DNA of 64,000 bases from Aeromicrobium ginsengisoli (GTDB lineage: Bacteria; Actinomycetota; Actinomycetes; Propionibacteriales; Nocardioidaceae). Where the stretch lies: positions 434,001-498,000 of the forward strand of contig NZ_SDPQ02000002.1 in NCBI RefSeq assembly GCF_004134905.2, read 5' to 3'. How positions within the stretch are numbered: the stretch's first letter is position 1; each line of letters opens with the position of its first letter. Under the pieces are notes generated by a model, which saw only the letters and a list, made by a program, of their open reading frames with translations, ran no database searches and was not told where the DNA came from. The position numbers and the translations under genes were made by a program. Below, one piece after another: positions 35,401 to 43,196 of the stretch.

Positions 35401-35518
35401 CGACTGGGGCGGCCGGGTCAAGACCATCAGTCTGGTCGGCTCGGCGAAGACCGTGACGATCTCGGGCGACGACGCGCGCTGGGCCTTCGGCCTCAAGTCG
35501 AACTGGTTCAGGTTCTGA
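32423..35518 (+). CDS. Secreted PGRP amidase / LGFP / fibronectin III / SpoIID fusion
   Basis: The 1031-residue exported protein has a signal peptide (to about residue 32, ending THAAG), then a peptidoglycan-recognition amidase domain (about 206-375; HH in VVVHHTAG, the Tyr of YNFLVDKYG, H and C in GHRNVVSTECPG). Two LGFP repeats follow (about 449-545), a fibronectin III-like domain (about 570-650), and a SpoIID domain (about 668-1025; GHGYGHGIGMSQYGAQG). In SpoIID, VIAAEMPSSW holds the expected catalytic Glu, E853. The amidase would strip peptides from glycan strands, and SpoIID-type lytic transglycosylases cut stripped glycan, so both steps may be joined. It precedes a paralogue without SpoIID. 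Confidence 0.9.
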   Translation: MLSWRTARRTSGLSIAAVLMLGVLAPSTAHAAGTEVTGGAPGKTAAAPKPPPVKVAKTKVPAVSRGGTGKVVAELAKTSTSKFRMIGVTWSQQGLAYGVKVEVRTRTNGTWSSWTPLDYDGDGDDGEGGNPGTDPLWVGNADGVAARVSSTVGTPQDVRITTIDPGTDGQLATASTASDTSYDGVAHTSTAVDLGDGTPSYTPKPTIITRSQWGASSGTSCDSPLTGDRTRGVVVHHTAGSNTYAKADSAAIVRATQAYHVKGRGWCDIGYNFLVDKYGQIFEGRRGGVDRAVRAAHSGNLEVNTYTMGVSMMGNYDVTRPSAALKAAMVKLIGWRLGTNFIKAKGTYSIGGLTLNRIAGHRNVVSTECPGRYGYAWLSQEGGLRDRVEAYMSKYSTPIKTLYTSLGSSKTGAIYIGEARSSTGAKLDAKLMDLYARTGATAHYVSGRIRTEYDRLDSRAGTLGYPKDNPRTVDGVIRQHFDRGSVYAVSGKPKAFNVLGDIAKVYTKLGESTGTLGAPISSTYTVKTGVTRVDFAHGRIISTASTDKTVAYSSTGKVIGTSATTRPATITSLTLKVGLGSVRVSWPAVSGATSYDVCLMADKTQTTCSRLVTKLTTTNVQLTGLKPTAGTDWYVKVRAVNGDLRGLWSALRGFNLLFAGDSVTVPSTRQITVTGHGYGHGIGMSQYGAQGAAKQGVTYDKILSRYYPGTTLGSKSGQIRVLISQDTDDPVTIAGRSGLVFREVSAGKTLKLPTSIGGETVVRWRILQVTSDKTRSTLQYKTTGDYRSYLGTRWTGNGQFENPSTMSLILPDGSAVKYRGTLRSAIPSTGSTARNTVNILPIEYYVRGVIAAEMPSSWMPEALKAQAVAARTYGVRAMTSSRYYDICSTTACQVYGGASRETTSTTAAAQATAGKIVTYDSKPAFTQFSSSSGGYTAVGSQPYLTAVNDPWDDWSGNANHSWTTTVAASTIEKAYPSIGTLKQLKIATRNGFGDWGGRVKTISLVGSAKTVTISGDDARWAFGLKSNWFRF

Positions 35519-35546
35519 CGATCGGTCGGTGACAGGGTCTCTGGGT

Positions 35547-35552
35547 TAGGGT
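35547..35552 (+). promoter_or_regulatory. -10 box TAGGGT of the second PGRP amidase
   Basis: TAGGGT ends eight bases before the ATG at 35560 with no ribosome site, indicating a leaderless transcript that starts inside the short gap after the SpoIID fusion gene. Confidence 0.5.
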
Positions 35553-35559
35553 CGAACCC

Positions 35560-37209
35560 ATGCGTCCTTTCATCTCGGGAACGATCGCAGCGCTGGCGGT
35601 CCTGGCCACGATCTCCGCCCCTGCCCACGCCGAAGACACCCAGGCCCGGCCCAAGGCCGACCCCGTCGACATCGCGACGACCCGCGTCCCAGCCGTCAGC
35701 GACACGGTCGCGCAGGCAGCTGAGCGGGCCGACGACGACGCGGCCGACCTGGTCGCCCAGCTGCCTGCGCGCCGCACCGACGACTTCGGGCTGGTCGGGG
35801 TCACCTGGGCCCGCGGCTTCGACGACCGGGGCATGACGGTCCAGGTGCGGCTGCGCACCGATGGTGCGTGGGCGGGCTGGGAGGAGCTCGACGTCGAGAG
35901 CGACGAGGGCGAGGGCGGCCGCGACGGCACCGAGCCGTTGTGGGCCGGTTCCGCCGACGGCGTCGCCGTTCGCGTGACGAGCCCGACCGGCCAGCGGCCG
36001 AGCGGGCTCACGGTCTCGACGATCGACCCCGGCAGCACACCCGCGCAGGCCGTCACGGCGAGCAACGCGTTCTACGACGCGGCCGGCGATGACGCCGTCA
36101 CCACGGTCGCCGACGGCTCGCCGACCTACACCCCCAAGCCGGCGATCATCTCCCGCTCGGCGTGGGGCGCGAAGAAGAACACCTACTGCGACGCCCCGCG
36201 CACCGGCAGCGAGACCCGTGGCGTCGTCGTGCATCACACGGCAGGCACCAACACCTACACCAAGGCCCAGTCCGCAGGCATCGTCCGCGCCGTGCAGGCG
36301 TACCACATGAGCGGACGCGACTGGTGCGACATCGGCTACAACTTCCTGGTCGACAAGTACGGCCAGATCTTCGAGGGCCGCAACGGCGGCGTCGACAAGC
36401 CGGTCCGCGGTGCGCACGCAGGCAACAAGTCGGTCAACACCTACACGATGGGTGTGTCGATGATGGGCACGTTCACCAGCACCCAGCCGACGGACGCCAC
36501 CAAGGACGCGATGGTCAAGCTCATCGGCTGGCGGCTCGGCACGACGTTCCACGCCGCCAAGGGCAAGTACACCCTCGGTGGCGTCGTGCTCGATCGCATC
36601 GCGGGGCACCGCGACGTCGTGAGCACGGCCTGCCCGGGTCAGGCGGCGTACGAGTGGCTCAGCGCCTCCGGTGGCCTGCGGGACCGCGTCGAGGACTACA
36701 TCGCCAACTACACCTCACCCATCAAGACCAAGGTCATCGCGATGGGGCGGGCGACGACCGGTCCGGTGTACGTCGGTGAGTACCCGTTCACGACCAGCCC
36801 GACCGGCCGCAAGGCTCGCCTCGGCCGGCTCGACATGTACTCGACGACGACCTACGGCACGTTCTCGGTCGGCGGCAGCTTCCGGGACGGCTACAACGCC
36901 AGCGGCGCCCAGGCCGGGCGCCTCGGGGTGCCGATCGCGAACCACCAGTCGACCCCGGTCAGCAGCGTCACGCTCCAGCGCTTCGCCCGCGGCACGGTCT
37001 ATCGCGTGCAGCGAGGCAGTGTCGGTGTGCCCTACTTCCTCTACGGGAAGATCGAGGACAGGTACGTCGCGATCGGCGAAGCCACGAGCTCGCTGGGTGC
37101 GCCGAGGTCGAGCATGAGCCGGCTGTCGAATGGCGCCTACCGGGCCTACTTCGCGCACGGTTCGATCGTCCAGCACACCAACGGGGTCGTCTCGGTCTAC
37201 CCGACCTGA
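35560..37209 (+). CDS. Secreted PGRP-type N-acetylmuramoyl-L-alanine amidase with LGFP repeats
   Basis: The 549-residue protein has a signal peptide (to about residue 24, APAHA-E), a region paralogous to the preceding gene (DIATTRVPAVSD...), an amidase/PGRP domain (about 194-365; VVVHHTAG, YNFLVDKYGQIFEGR, GHRDVVSTACPG give the zinc His, His, Cys and the catalytic Tyr) and two degenerate LGFP repeats near the C-terminus (GRLGVP, SSLGAP). It would hydrolyse the muramoyl-alanine bond of peptidoglycan outside the membrane. It lies 41 bases behind its larger paralogue but seems to have its own promoter. No SpoIID domain is present. Confidence 0.9.
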   Translation: MRPFISGTIAALAVLATISAPAHAEDTQARPKADPVDIATTRVPAVSDTVAQAAERADDDAADLVAQLPARRTDDFGLVGVTWARGFDDRGMTVQVRLRTDGAWAGWEELDVESDEGEGGRDGTEPLWAGSADGVAVRVTSPTGQRPSGLTVSTIDPGSTPAQAVTASNAFYDAAGDDAVTTVADGSPTYTPKPAIISRSAWGAKKNTYCDAPRTGSETRGVVVHHTAGTNTYTKAQSAGIVRAVQAYHMSGRDWCDIGYNFLVDKYGQIFEGRNGGVDKPVRGAHAGNKSVNTYTMGVSMMGTFTSTQPTDATKDAMVKLIGWRLGTTFHAAKGKYTLGGVVLDRIAGHRDVVSTACPGQAAYEWLSASGGLRDRVEDYIANYTSPIKTKVIAMGRATTGPVYVGEYPFTTSPTGRKARLGRLDMYSTTTYGTFSVGGSFRDGYNASGAQAGRLGVPIANHQSTPVSSVTLQRFARGTVYRVQRGSVGVPYFLYGKIEDRYVAIGEATSSLGAPRSSMSRLSNGAYRAYFAHGSIVQHTNGVVSVYPT

Positions 37210-37239
37210 CAGGTGGTCACTCCGCGGCGAGAGGTCTGG

Positions 37240-37245
37240 GATACT
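37240..37245 (+). promoter_or_regulatory. -10 box GATACT of the small membrane protein gene
   Basis: GATACT ends seven bases before the ATG at 37252, the spacing expected of a leaderless transcript. Confidence 0.45.
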
Positions 37246-37251
37246 CAACGC

Positions 37252-37623
37252 ATGACGGCCCTTCTCAAGTCGGTGGCGATCTCTGCTGCCGCCAACGCGG
37301 CGGCCCTGGCGGTCGCTGCGTGGCTCTTCGATCGCTTCAACATCCGGTTCGGCTGGTTCGTCGTCGCGGTGGTGCTGTTCACGGCACTGACCGTGGTGCT
37401 GCGCGGTGTCGTGGTCAGCACCGTCAACCGGTTCGCCAGGGGCTACACGATCGCCGGCGGCCTGGTCCTGACCTTGCTGGGCCTGGTGCTGACCGACCTG
37501 GTCGTGCCCGCGAGCGGCTTCGCGATCGACGGCGTCGGCACGTGGATCGGCGTCACGCTGATCGTCTGGGCAGCCGGCATCGCGTTCGGCGAGGTCGACT
37601 CCGCCCCACCGCCCAAGCGCTGA
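37252..37623 (+). CDS. Small four-helix membrane protein
   Basis: The 123-residue protein consists almost entirely of four hydrophobic segments (about 8-27, 33-53, 64-85 and 96-116) with short loops and a basic C-terminus. An in-frame GTG at 37213 is open, but the ATG at 37252 fits the -10 spacing and removes a charged non-conserved extension. It resembles small actinobacterial membrane proteins of the holin-superfamily type in length and layout; no residue-level signature supports a function. It converges with accA3, with a small hairpin (37622-37638) between them. Confidence 0.7.
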   Translation: MTALLKSVAISAAANAAALAVAAWLFDRFNIRFGWFVVAVVLFTALTVVLRGVVVSTVNRFARGYTIAGGLVLTLLGLVLTDLVVPASGFAIDGVGTWIGVTLIVWAAGIAFGEVDSAPPPKR

Positions 37624-37638
37624 GGCCTACTCGGCCTC
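37622..37638. terminator. Small hairpin between convergent genes
   Basis: GAGGCC-N5-GGCCTC lies at the end of the membrane protein gene and over the last codons of accA3. The stem is only six pairs, so terminator function is uncertain. Confidence 0.35.
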
Positions 37639-39402
37639 TGTGGCGCTCTTGATCTCCGCGATGACTTCGCCGGACGTCACAGTCGCGCCGACCTCGATGG
37701 CCAGGCCGGTCACGACGCCGTCCTTGTGCGCGTTGATCGGCTGCTCCATCTTCATGGCCTCGACCACGACGATCTGGTCGCCCGCCGCGACGGTCTGACC
37801 CTCCTCGACCGTGACCTTGACGACGGTGCCCTGCATGGGCGCGGTCAGCGAGTCGCCGCTGGCGGCGGCTCCGGCAGCCTTGCCGCCCTTGCGCTTGGCC
37901 TTCTTGGCGCCTCCGGCCGGCGCCGCCGATGCGCCGAGTCCACCCGGGAGCACGACCTCGACGCGCTTGCCGCCGACCTCGACCGTGACGCGCTCGCGCT
38001 CGTCCGGCTCCGCGGTCTCGGAGGTGCCGGCGTAGGGCTCGAGCTCGTTGACGTAGTCGGTCTCGATCCACGTCGTGTAGACCTCGAAGTTGCCGTCGGC
38101 GGCGGTGAACGCCGGATCGTCGACGACCGAGCGGTGGAACGGGATGACGGTCGGCATGCCGTCGACGACGAACTCGTCGAGGGCGCGGCGGGAGCGCTCG
38201 AGCACCTGCTGGCGGCTCGTGCCGGTGACGATGAGCTTGGCGACGAGGGAGTCGAACGATCCGGGGATCGTCTCGCCCTCCTCGTAGCCGCCGTCGAGGC
38301 GGATGCCGGGGCCCGACGGGGGAGCCCACTTGGTCAGGGTGCCGGGGGCGGGGAGGAAGCCGCGGCCACCGTCCTCGGCGTTGATGCGGAACTCCATCGA
38401 GTGGCCGCGGATCTCGGGGTCGTCGTAGCCGAGCTCCTCGCCGGCGGCGATGCGGAACATCTCGCGGACGAGGTCGAGGCCGGTGACCTCCTCGGAGACC
38501 GGGTGCTCGACCTGGAGGCGGGTGTTGACCTCGAGGAAGCTGATCGTGCCGTCGCGAGCGACGAGGAACTCGCACGTGCCGGCACCGACGTAGCCGGCTT
38601 CCTTGAGGATGGCCTTGGACGAGGCGTAGAGGCGCTCGATCTGGTCGTCGGTCAGGTAGGGCGCGGGCGCCTCCTCGACGAGCTTCTGGTGACGGCGCTG
38701 CAGCGAGCAGTCGCGGGTCGAGACCACGACGACGTTGCCGTGGGAGTCGGCGAGGCACTGGGTCTCGACGTGGCGCGGCTTGTCGAGGAACTTCTCGACG
38801 AGGCACTCGCCGCGGCCGAAGGCGCTGATCGCCTCGCGGACCGCGGACTCGTAGAGCTCGGGGATCTCCTCGATCGTGCGGGCGACCTTGAGCCCGCGAC
38901 CGCCGCCGCCGAACACGGCCTTGATCGCGACGGGCAGGCCGTTCTCCTTGGCGAAGGCGACGACCTCGTCGGCGTCCTTGACGGCGTCCTTGGTGCCGGG
39001 CGCCAGAGGTGCGTCGGCCTTGAGGGCGAGCTGCTTGGCCTTGGCCTTGTCGCCGAGGTTCTCGATCGCGTGGGGCGGCGGGCCGATCCAGATCAGTCCG
39101 GCGTCGATGACGGCCTGGGCGAACTCGGCGTTCTCGGCGAGGAAGCCGTAGCCGGGGTGCACGCTGTCGGCGCCACTGCGCTCGGCGACGGCGAGGATCT
39201 TCTCGATCGACAGGTAGGAGTCGCCGGGCGTCGAGCCCTCGAGGGAGTAGGCCTCGTCGGCGAGGCGTACGAACACCGCGTCACGGTCGGGCTCCGCGTA
39301 GACCGCGACGCTGCCGATGCCGGCGTCCTTGCACGCGCGGATCACGCGCACGGCGATCTCGCCGCGGTTGGCGATCAGAACCTTGGTCAGGGGCTTGCTC
39401 AC
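37627..39402 (-). CDS. accA3: Acyl-CoA carboxylase alpha subunit (biotin carboxylase plus BCCP)
   Basis: The 591-residue subunit carboxylates its own biotin with ATP and bicarbonate and serves acetyl-/propionyl-CoA carboxylases. It has a biotin-carboxylase N domain ([20 protein letters not shown]), an ATP-grasp domain ([44 protein letters not shown]) and a C-terminal biotinyl domain with K551 in [10 protein letters not shown] Lys/Ala-rich linker joins them. The beta and epsilon subunits lie 7 kb away in the same window. The GTG start follows GAGGAGA. A TAGACT -10 (39441-39446) lies upstream. It is divergent from an acyl-CoA dehydrogenase. Confidence 0.95.
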   Translation of the reverse strand: MSKPLTKVLIANRGEIAVRVIRACKDAGIGSVAVYAEPDRDAVFVRLADEAYSLEGSTPGDSYLSIEKILAVAERSGADSVHPGYGFLAENAEFAQAVIDAGLIWIGPPPHAIENLGDKAKAKQLALKADAPLAPGTKDAVKDADEVVAFAKENGLPVAIKAVFGGGGRGLKVARTIEEIPELYESAVREAISAFGRGECLVEKFLDKPRHVETQCLADSHGNVVVVSTRDCSLQRRHQKLVEEAPAPYLTDDQIERLYASSKAILKEAGYVGAGTCEFLVARDGTISFLEVNTRLQVEHPVSEEVTGLDLVREMFRIAAGEELGYDDPEIRGHSMEFRINAEDGGRGFLPAPGTLTKWAPPSGPGIRLDGGYEEGETIPGSFDSLVAKLIVTGTSRQQVLERSRRALDEFVVDGMPTVIPFHRSVVDDPAFTAADGNFEVYTTWIETDYVNELEPYAGTSETAEPDERERVTVEVGGKRVEVVLPGGLGASAAPAGGAKKAKRKGGKAAGAAASGDSLTAPMQGTVVKVTVEEGQTVAAGDQIVVVEAMKMEQPINAHKDGVVTGLAIEVGATVTSGEVIAEIKSATEAE

Positions 39403-39440
39403 TGAAGTGTTCTCCTCGATCCGACACGGTTGCCTGCCGC

Positions 39441-39446
39441 AGTCTA
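39441..39446 (-). promoter_or_regulatory. -10 box TAGACT of accA3
   Basis: TAGACT on the minus strand would start a transcript about 30 bases before the accA3 GTG, leaving room for the GAGGAGA ribosome site. Confidence 0.45.
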
Positions 39447-39513
39447 GGGCGTCGGTCGGTCTCTGGCCCTATGAGGTTGGTTACGGTCGCGTCTCCCGAA
39501 CCTGTGGCCGCTG

Positions 39514-39541
39514 GTTAACGTTGGTTAACGGTTGTTAACAT
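39514..39541 (+). promoter_or_regulatory. Three GTTAAC boxes at 10-bp spacing over a leaderless promoter
   Basis: The palindrome GTTAAC occurs at 39514, 39524 and 39534, exactly 10 bp apart. The last overlaps the -10 box TAACAT (39536-39541), which ends seven bases before the ATG at 39548. The array covers the -35 to -10 region, so a bound factor would block RNA polymerase on one face of the helix. Confidence 0.65.
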
Positions 39542-39547
39542 GCTGCC

Positions 39548-40714
39548 ATGACTTTCGCCTTGTCCCGTGAGCACGAGACGTTCCGCCAGACCGTTCGCGA
39601 GTTCGCCGAGGCGGAGGTCGCGCCGCACGTCGCGCAGTGGGACAAGGAGCACCACTTCCCGATCGACCTCGTCAAGAAGATGGGCGACCTCGGACTGTTC
39701 GGGCTCACCGCCCCTGACGAGTTCGGCGGCGCCGACGGCGACTTCACGAGCCTGTGCGTGGCGATCGAGGAGCTCGGCCGGGTCGACCAGTCGATCGGCA
39801 TCACGCTCGAAGCCGCGGTTGGTCTCGGCATCAACCCGATCCTCACGTTTGGCACGCAAGAGCAGAAGGAACGCTGGCTGCCCGACCTCGTCGCCGGCCA
39901 AGCGCTTGCCGGCTTCGGCCTCACCGAGCCCGGCGCCGGCTCCGACGCCAGCGCCACCAAGACCAAGGCCGAGCTCGACGGCGATCAGTGGGTCGTCAAC
40001 GGCGCCAAGCAGTTCATCACCAACTCCGGCAGCGAGATCACCTCACTCGTCACGGTCACGGCCCGCACCGGGACGCGCGAGAACGGATCGCCCGAGCTCT
40101 CCACGATCGTGCTGCCTTCAGGTACGCCGGGGTTCATCGTCGAGCCGGCGTACGACAAGCTCGGCTGGCACATCTCGGACACGCACCCGCTGTCGTTCGT
40201 CGACGCCAGGGTGCCGGCGGATCACCTGCTGGGGGAGCGCGGCCGCGGCTACGCGCAGTTCCTCGCCACGCTCGACGACGGTCGTGTCGCGATCGCGGCC
40301 CTCGCCGTGGGCTGCATCCAGGCGTGCCTCGACCTGTGCGTCCAGTACGCCGGCGAGCGTACGACGTTCGGCGTGCCGATCGGCACCAAGCAGGGCGTCG
40401 CGTTCCAGATCTCCGACCTCGCGGTCATGGCCCAGGCGGGCCGCGCGCTGACCTATCAGGCGGCCGCCCTCAAGGACGCCGGTGCGCCCGCCAAGGAGTT
40501 CAAGCAGGCCGCGGCGATCGCCAAGCTCTACACCTCGGAGTCCGCCGTGACCGCGACGCGCATTGCGACGCAGGTGTTCGGCGGCTACGGATTCATGGAG
40601 GAGTACCCGGTCGCCCGGTTCTACCGTGACGCCAAGATCCTCGAGATCGGCGAGGGCACCTCAGAGGTGCAGCGGATGCTGATCGCGCGAGGACTCGGCC
40701 TGCCGGTCGAGTAA
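39548..40714 (+). CDS. Acyl-CoA dehydrogenase
   Basis: The 388-residue flavoenzyme would introduce the alpha-beta double bond into an acyl-CoA in fatty-acid or branched-chain degradation. Signatures are GFGLTEPGAGSDASATKTKA (FAD contact), VGCIQACLDLCVQYAGERTTFG, and the C-terminal FGGYGFMEEYPVARFYRDAKI followed by EGTSEVQ, in which E369 is the expected catalytic base. Length is standard. No Shine-Dalgarno is present before the ATG; the TAACAT box at leaderless spacing and the GTTAAC array make 39548 the likely start. It is divergent from accA3, linking breakdown and carboxylation of acyl-CoAs. Confidence 0.93.
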   Translation: MTFALSREHETFRQTVREFAEAEVAPHVAQWDKEHHFPIDLVKKMGDLGLFGLTAPDEFGGADGDFTSLCVAIEELGRVDQSIGITLEAAVGLGINPILTFGTQEQKERWLPDLVAGQALAGFGLTEPGAGSDASATKTKAELDGDQWVVNGAKQFITNSGSEITSLVTVTARTGTRENGSPELSTIVLPSGTPGFIVEPAYDKLGWHISDTHPLSFVDARVPADHLLGERGRGYAQFLATLDDGRVAIAALAVGCIQACLDLCVQYAGERTTFGVPIGTKQGVAFQISDLAVMAQAGRALTYQAAALKDAGAPAKEFKQAAAIAKLYTSESAVTATRIATQVFGGYGFMEEYPVARFYRDAKILEIGEGTSEVQRMLIARGLGLPVE

Positions 40715-40742
40715 AACCCTCACTTTGCCGGGGCGCAATCCC

Positions 40743-40748
40743 TACTCT
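40743..40748 (+). promoter_or_regulatory. -10 box TACTCT of the two-gene unknown operon
   Basis: TACTCT ends seven bases before the ATG at 40755, the leaderless spacing. Confidence 0.5.
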
Positions 40749-40754
40749 GTCCGG

Positions 40755-41423
40755 ATGAGTGACAGCGATCGGCTGGCGGACTACCGCGACTACTACCGCT
40801 CGCGGGCGCGACGATCGGCCGCCAACACCCTGTATCCGGAGACGGCAGCAGCCCAGCAGTCGATGGCCGACGCGGCCGACGCCGCCTCGTCGATCGAGGA
40901 CCTGCAGGCGACCTCGGTCGAGCTGTCTCTCGCGATGGGGCACGCCCTCGCCCGCGACCAGGCCAACGCCAGGGCAGCGGTCTACGCCGAGACCGCTGAG
41001 ACCGTACGAGCCCAGGGTCCCGCCGAGGTCCTCGCCGGCGTCGAGTCGGCGGCTGACGCTCCGGCCCTCGCCTCACTGCTGGCCGCGATCGAGCAGCGCA
41101 CCGGCATCGCGGTGACGGTCGACGAGCTGACCCGGCTGTGGGCGATGTCGCTGACGACGTTGGAGAACGTCGAGATGTGGCGGACGGCTCAGGTCCCGGA
41201 TCGCTGGCGCGCCGAGCTCGAGACGTACGCGGCTGAGGCGATCGCCGCCGAGCGCGACGCCTGGGCGCAGGTGGAGACCGAGGGACGCCGGCACCAGGCT
41301 GGGTGGTCCTTCGACCCGCAGGTCGCGCGCGCCGAGCGGCACCGTCGCCTCGTGCCGGTCGCCGACGCGGTCTTCGAGCGCAGGCTCGCTGAGCACGGCT
41401 CACTCGTTCGCGGAGGCCGCTGA
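40755..41423 (+). CDS. Unknown helical protein, first of a coupled pair
   Basis: The 222-residue product is Ala- and Glu-rich and predicted almost wholly helical (LADYRDYYRSRARRSAAN, then repeated AA-rich helices). It has no signal peptide or membrane segment, and a middle segment AIEQRTGIAVTVDELTRLWAMSL may be a small packed domain. Twelve codons or fewer of extra frame lie upstream of the chosen ATG, which is placed by the TACTCT box. The downstream gene starts within its stop (TGATG). No family was recognised; the coupling suggests a two-component complex. Confidence 0.7.
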   Translation: MSDSDRLADYRDYYRSRARRSAANTLYPETAAAQQSMADAADAASSIEDLQATSVELSLAMGHALARDQANARAAVYAETAETVRAQGPAEVLAGVESAADAPALASLLAAIEQRTGIAVTVDELTRLWAMSLTTLENVEMWRTAQVPDRWRAELETYAAEAIAAERDAWAQVETEGRRHQAGWSFDPQVARAERHRRLVPVADAVFERRLAEHGSLVRGGR

Positions 41424-42475
41424 TGCCCGTCGATCCAGCGATGGTGGACGCGATGCTCGGCACGTTCCGCGACCTGCTCAACGGCGTCAGGACCTCGGGT
41501 TCGACCGGTGAGGACGTCGACGAGATGGCGGCCGCGCTCGCTGAGATGGAGGCGCTCGGCCAGGAGCTCAGCGACGTCGGAGACTTCTCGGCGAAGCTGG
41601 CCGGCGGTGGCCACTACCAGCGGTTCACCGACGCCTACACCCGCGTCATGACCGCGGCGGCCGGTGCTGGGACGACCGGCGCTCCGGCGACGATCCCCGA
41701 CGACGAGACGTTGCTGGCGCAGTCACTGCAGGCGTACGAGGCGTCCCTGCAGCAGCTGCGCACCATGAGCGGGCAGGAGGAGGCGATCGGGGTGCTGGAG
41801 CAGCTGCTCGTGATCGGCCGCTCCGGTGTGACGTATCCGGTGTTCCTCCGGCAGGTCGACGAGGCGGGTCTCAACGAGGCGCTCGGCGGGACGATCACCC
41901 CGGCCCGAGAGGCCCTCGCGGCTGTCGTCGAGCAGTCGCGCTCGACCGGAGACGTCGCCCGTGAAGCCGCGGCGATCGCGCTGCTCGAGCGCCGTGACGC
42001 CATGGCGGCCGCCTCGCCGACGGGCTCGATCGACCCGTTCACGTTCGAGCTGGAGCGGTTCCGCATCGCGGCGCAGCATGCCCCCGCGATCGCCCTGCGT
42101 GACGCGGTCGTGCAGCGGATCCCGCGGCTCCTGGATCTCGTCGTCGACTGGCTCGACGCCCACACGACCTGGGCGGCGCGCGACGATCGCTTCACCGGGC
42201 CGAGTGCCGCGGAGACGCAGCGCCGCATCGAGATGGCACGTGAGTGCAACCCGGGCTTCTACGCCGTACGTGTGGCCCAGTTCGCGGAGGCGTTCGGGCC
42301 GGGCCCGTGGTGGCAGCGGCCCGAGCTCGAGCAGGAGCGCGCGGCAGGCCGGATCCTCTGGACCGACACACGAATGCAGCTGGCGATGGACGCCCTGCCG
42401 GCGTGCGTGCCCATGGCAACGGCGCCGACCGAGCTCGTGGCTCGAGCCGAGGCATTCGGCCCGAACGTGTTCTGA
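41423..42475 (+). CDS. Unknown helical protein, second of a coupled pair
   Basis: The 350-residue protein is predicted mostly helical, with an acidic front (SGSTGEDVDEMAAALAEME) and a middle with YEASLQQLRTMSGQEEAIGVLEQL. The more conserved-looking C-terminal half contains AARDDRFTGPSAAETQRRIEM and WWQRPELEQERAAGRILWTD. It is rich in Trp and Arg there, which suggests a folded binding domain. No signal peptide or membrane helix is visible. The ATG overlaps the previous stop by one base. I do not recognise the family. Nothing nearby indicates a pathway. Confidence 0.7.
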   Translation: MPVDPAMVDAMLGTFRDLLNGVRTSGSTGEDVDEMAAALAEMEALGQELSDVGDFSAKLAGGGHYQRFTDAYTRVMTAAAGAGTTGAPATIPDDETLLAQSLQAYEASLQQLRTMSGQEEAIGVLEQLLVIGRSGVTYPVFLRQVDEAGLNEALGGTITPAREALAAVVEQSRSTGDVAREAAAIALLERRDAMAAASPTGSIDPFTFELERFRIAAQHAPAIALRDAVVQRIPRLLDLVVDWLDAHTTWAARDDRFTGPSAAETQRRIEMARECNPGFYAVRVAQFAEAFGPGPWWQRPELEQERAAGRILWTDTRMQLAMDALPACVPMATAPTELVARAEAFGPNVF

Positions 42476-42500
42476 GCTGCACCTGTCAGGGCGGACGACG

Positions 42501-43196
42501 TCAGTGCGGATAGTTCATGACGACGACATCCTGCGAGTCGCCCTTGGCCGCGATCAGGGTTTCTCCGGCGTCGTCCGGGCCCGAGATGCCGTGCCCCTCC
42601 CGCGAGATGCCCGCTCGGTATCTCGGGGCGTACGGGATCGTGACGGTCAACGTCGCTTCGCACGTACCGTCAGCCAGCCTCGTGCCCTGCTTGGGAATCG
42701 TGAACTCGGCGTCCTTCAGGGGTCGGTTCTCGTACTGCTTGTCAGGACCGGAGAACCCGAGCCGGTCCTGGAAGTCGGTGTTGCCACGGATCGCGGCGCA
42801 TGTCCCGGGCGTGTAGGAGATTCCCTTGTCCCGGATGGTGACGTTCAGCTCGTGTGTCTTCGGATCACCGGGAGCCGGCACATAGGTCCGTTCGGGCCGA
42901 GGTGTTGGCCCGGTCGTCTCCTGGGTTCGGGGCGTCGTTGTCGGAGTCGACGGGGGACCTTGTGAGGCGGGCCCGACGGGACGCGTGTCGTTCGACGAGA
43001 GAGAGTTCCTCGCGAAGACCGCTCCGCCGGCGAGCGCGGCGACGACCGCCGCCGCCGATGCCAGCAGCAGGAGTCGGTGGGGCGTGCTTCTGGTCGCTCG
43101 TGCCGAGTCGAGGATGGCTCGCCTGGTTTCGGACTCCCACGTCGGGGGGAGGTCGGGAACCACGGGGCGCAGCTCGTCGATGATGTGCGATCTCAT
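42501..43196 (-). CDS. Single-pass membrane protein paired with an ECF sigma factor
   Basis: The 231-residue protein has a 40-residue cytoplasmic front (ELRPVVPDLPPTWESETRRAIL), one transmembrane helix (about 42-62), a Thr/Pro-rich stalk and an exported beta-rich domain with two Cys (GTCAAIRG, DGTCEATL). Its ATG overlaps the sigma factor stop as ATGA, so the two are co-translated. The layout suggests an anti-sigma-like sensor, but the cytoplasmic part is shorter than a typical zinc-finger anti-sigma domain and lacks HXXXCXXC. A sensory or effector role is therefore inferred from position. Confidence 0.75.
   Translation of the reverse strand: MRSHIIDELRPVVPDLPPTWESETRRAILDSARATRSTPHRLLLLASAAAVVAALAGGAVFARNSLSSNDTRPVGPASQGPPSTPTTTPRTQETTGPTPRPERTYVPAPGDPKTHELNVTIRDKGISYTPGTCAAIRGNTDFQDRLGFSGPDKQYENRPLKDAEFTIPKQGTRLADGTCEATLTVTIPYAPRYRAGISREGHGISGPDDAGETLIAAKGDSQDVVVMNYPH

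Noticed and set aside
37726-39405. A 559-codon plus-strand frame opposite accA3
   Set aside because: It mirrors the carboxylase gene exactly and has low-complexity Leu/Asp/Gly/Arg composition typical of antisense frames.
39514-39539. Short regular repeats as a CRISPR-like array
   Set aside because: Units are only 10 bases with no spacers of suitable length; they are better read as operator boxes over a promoter.
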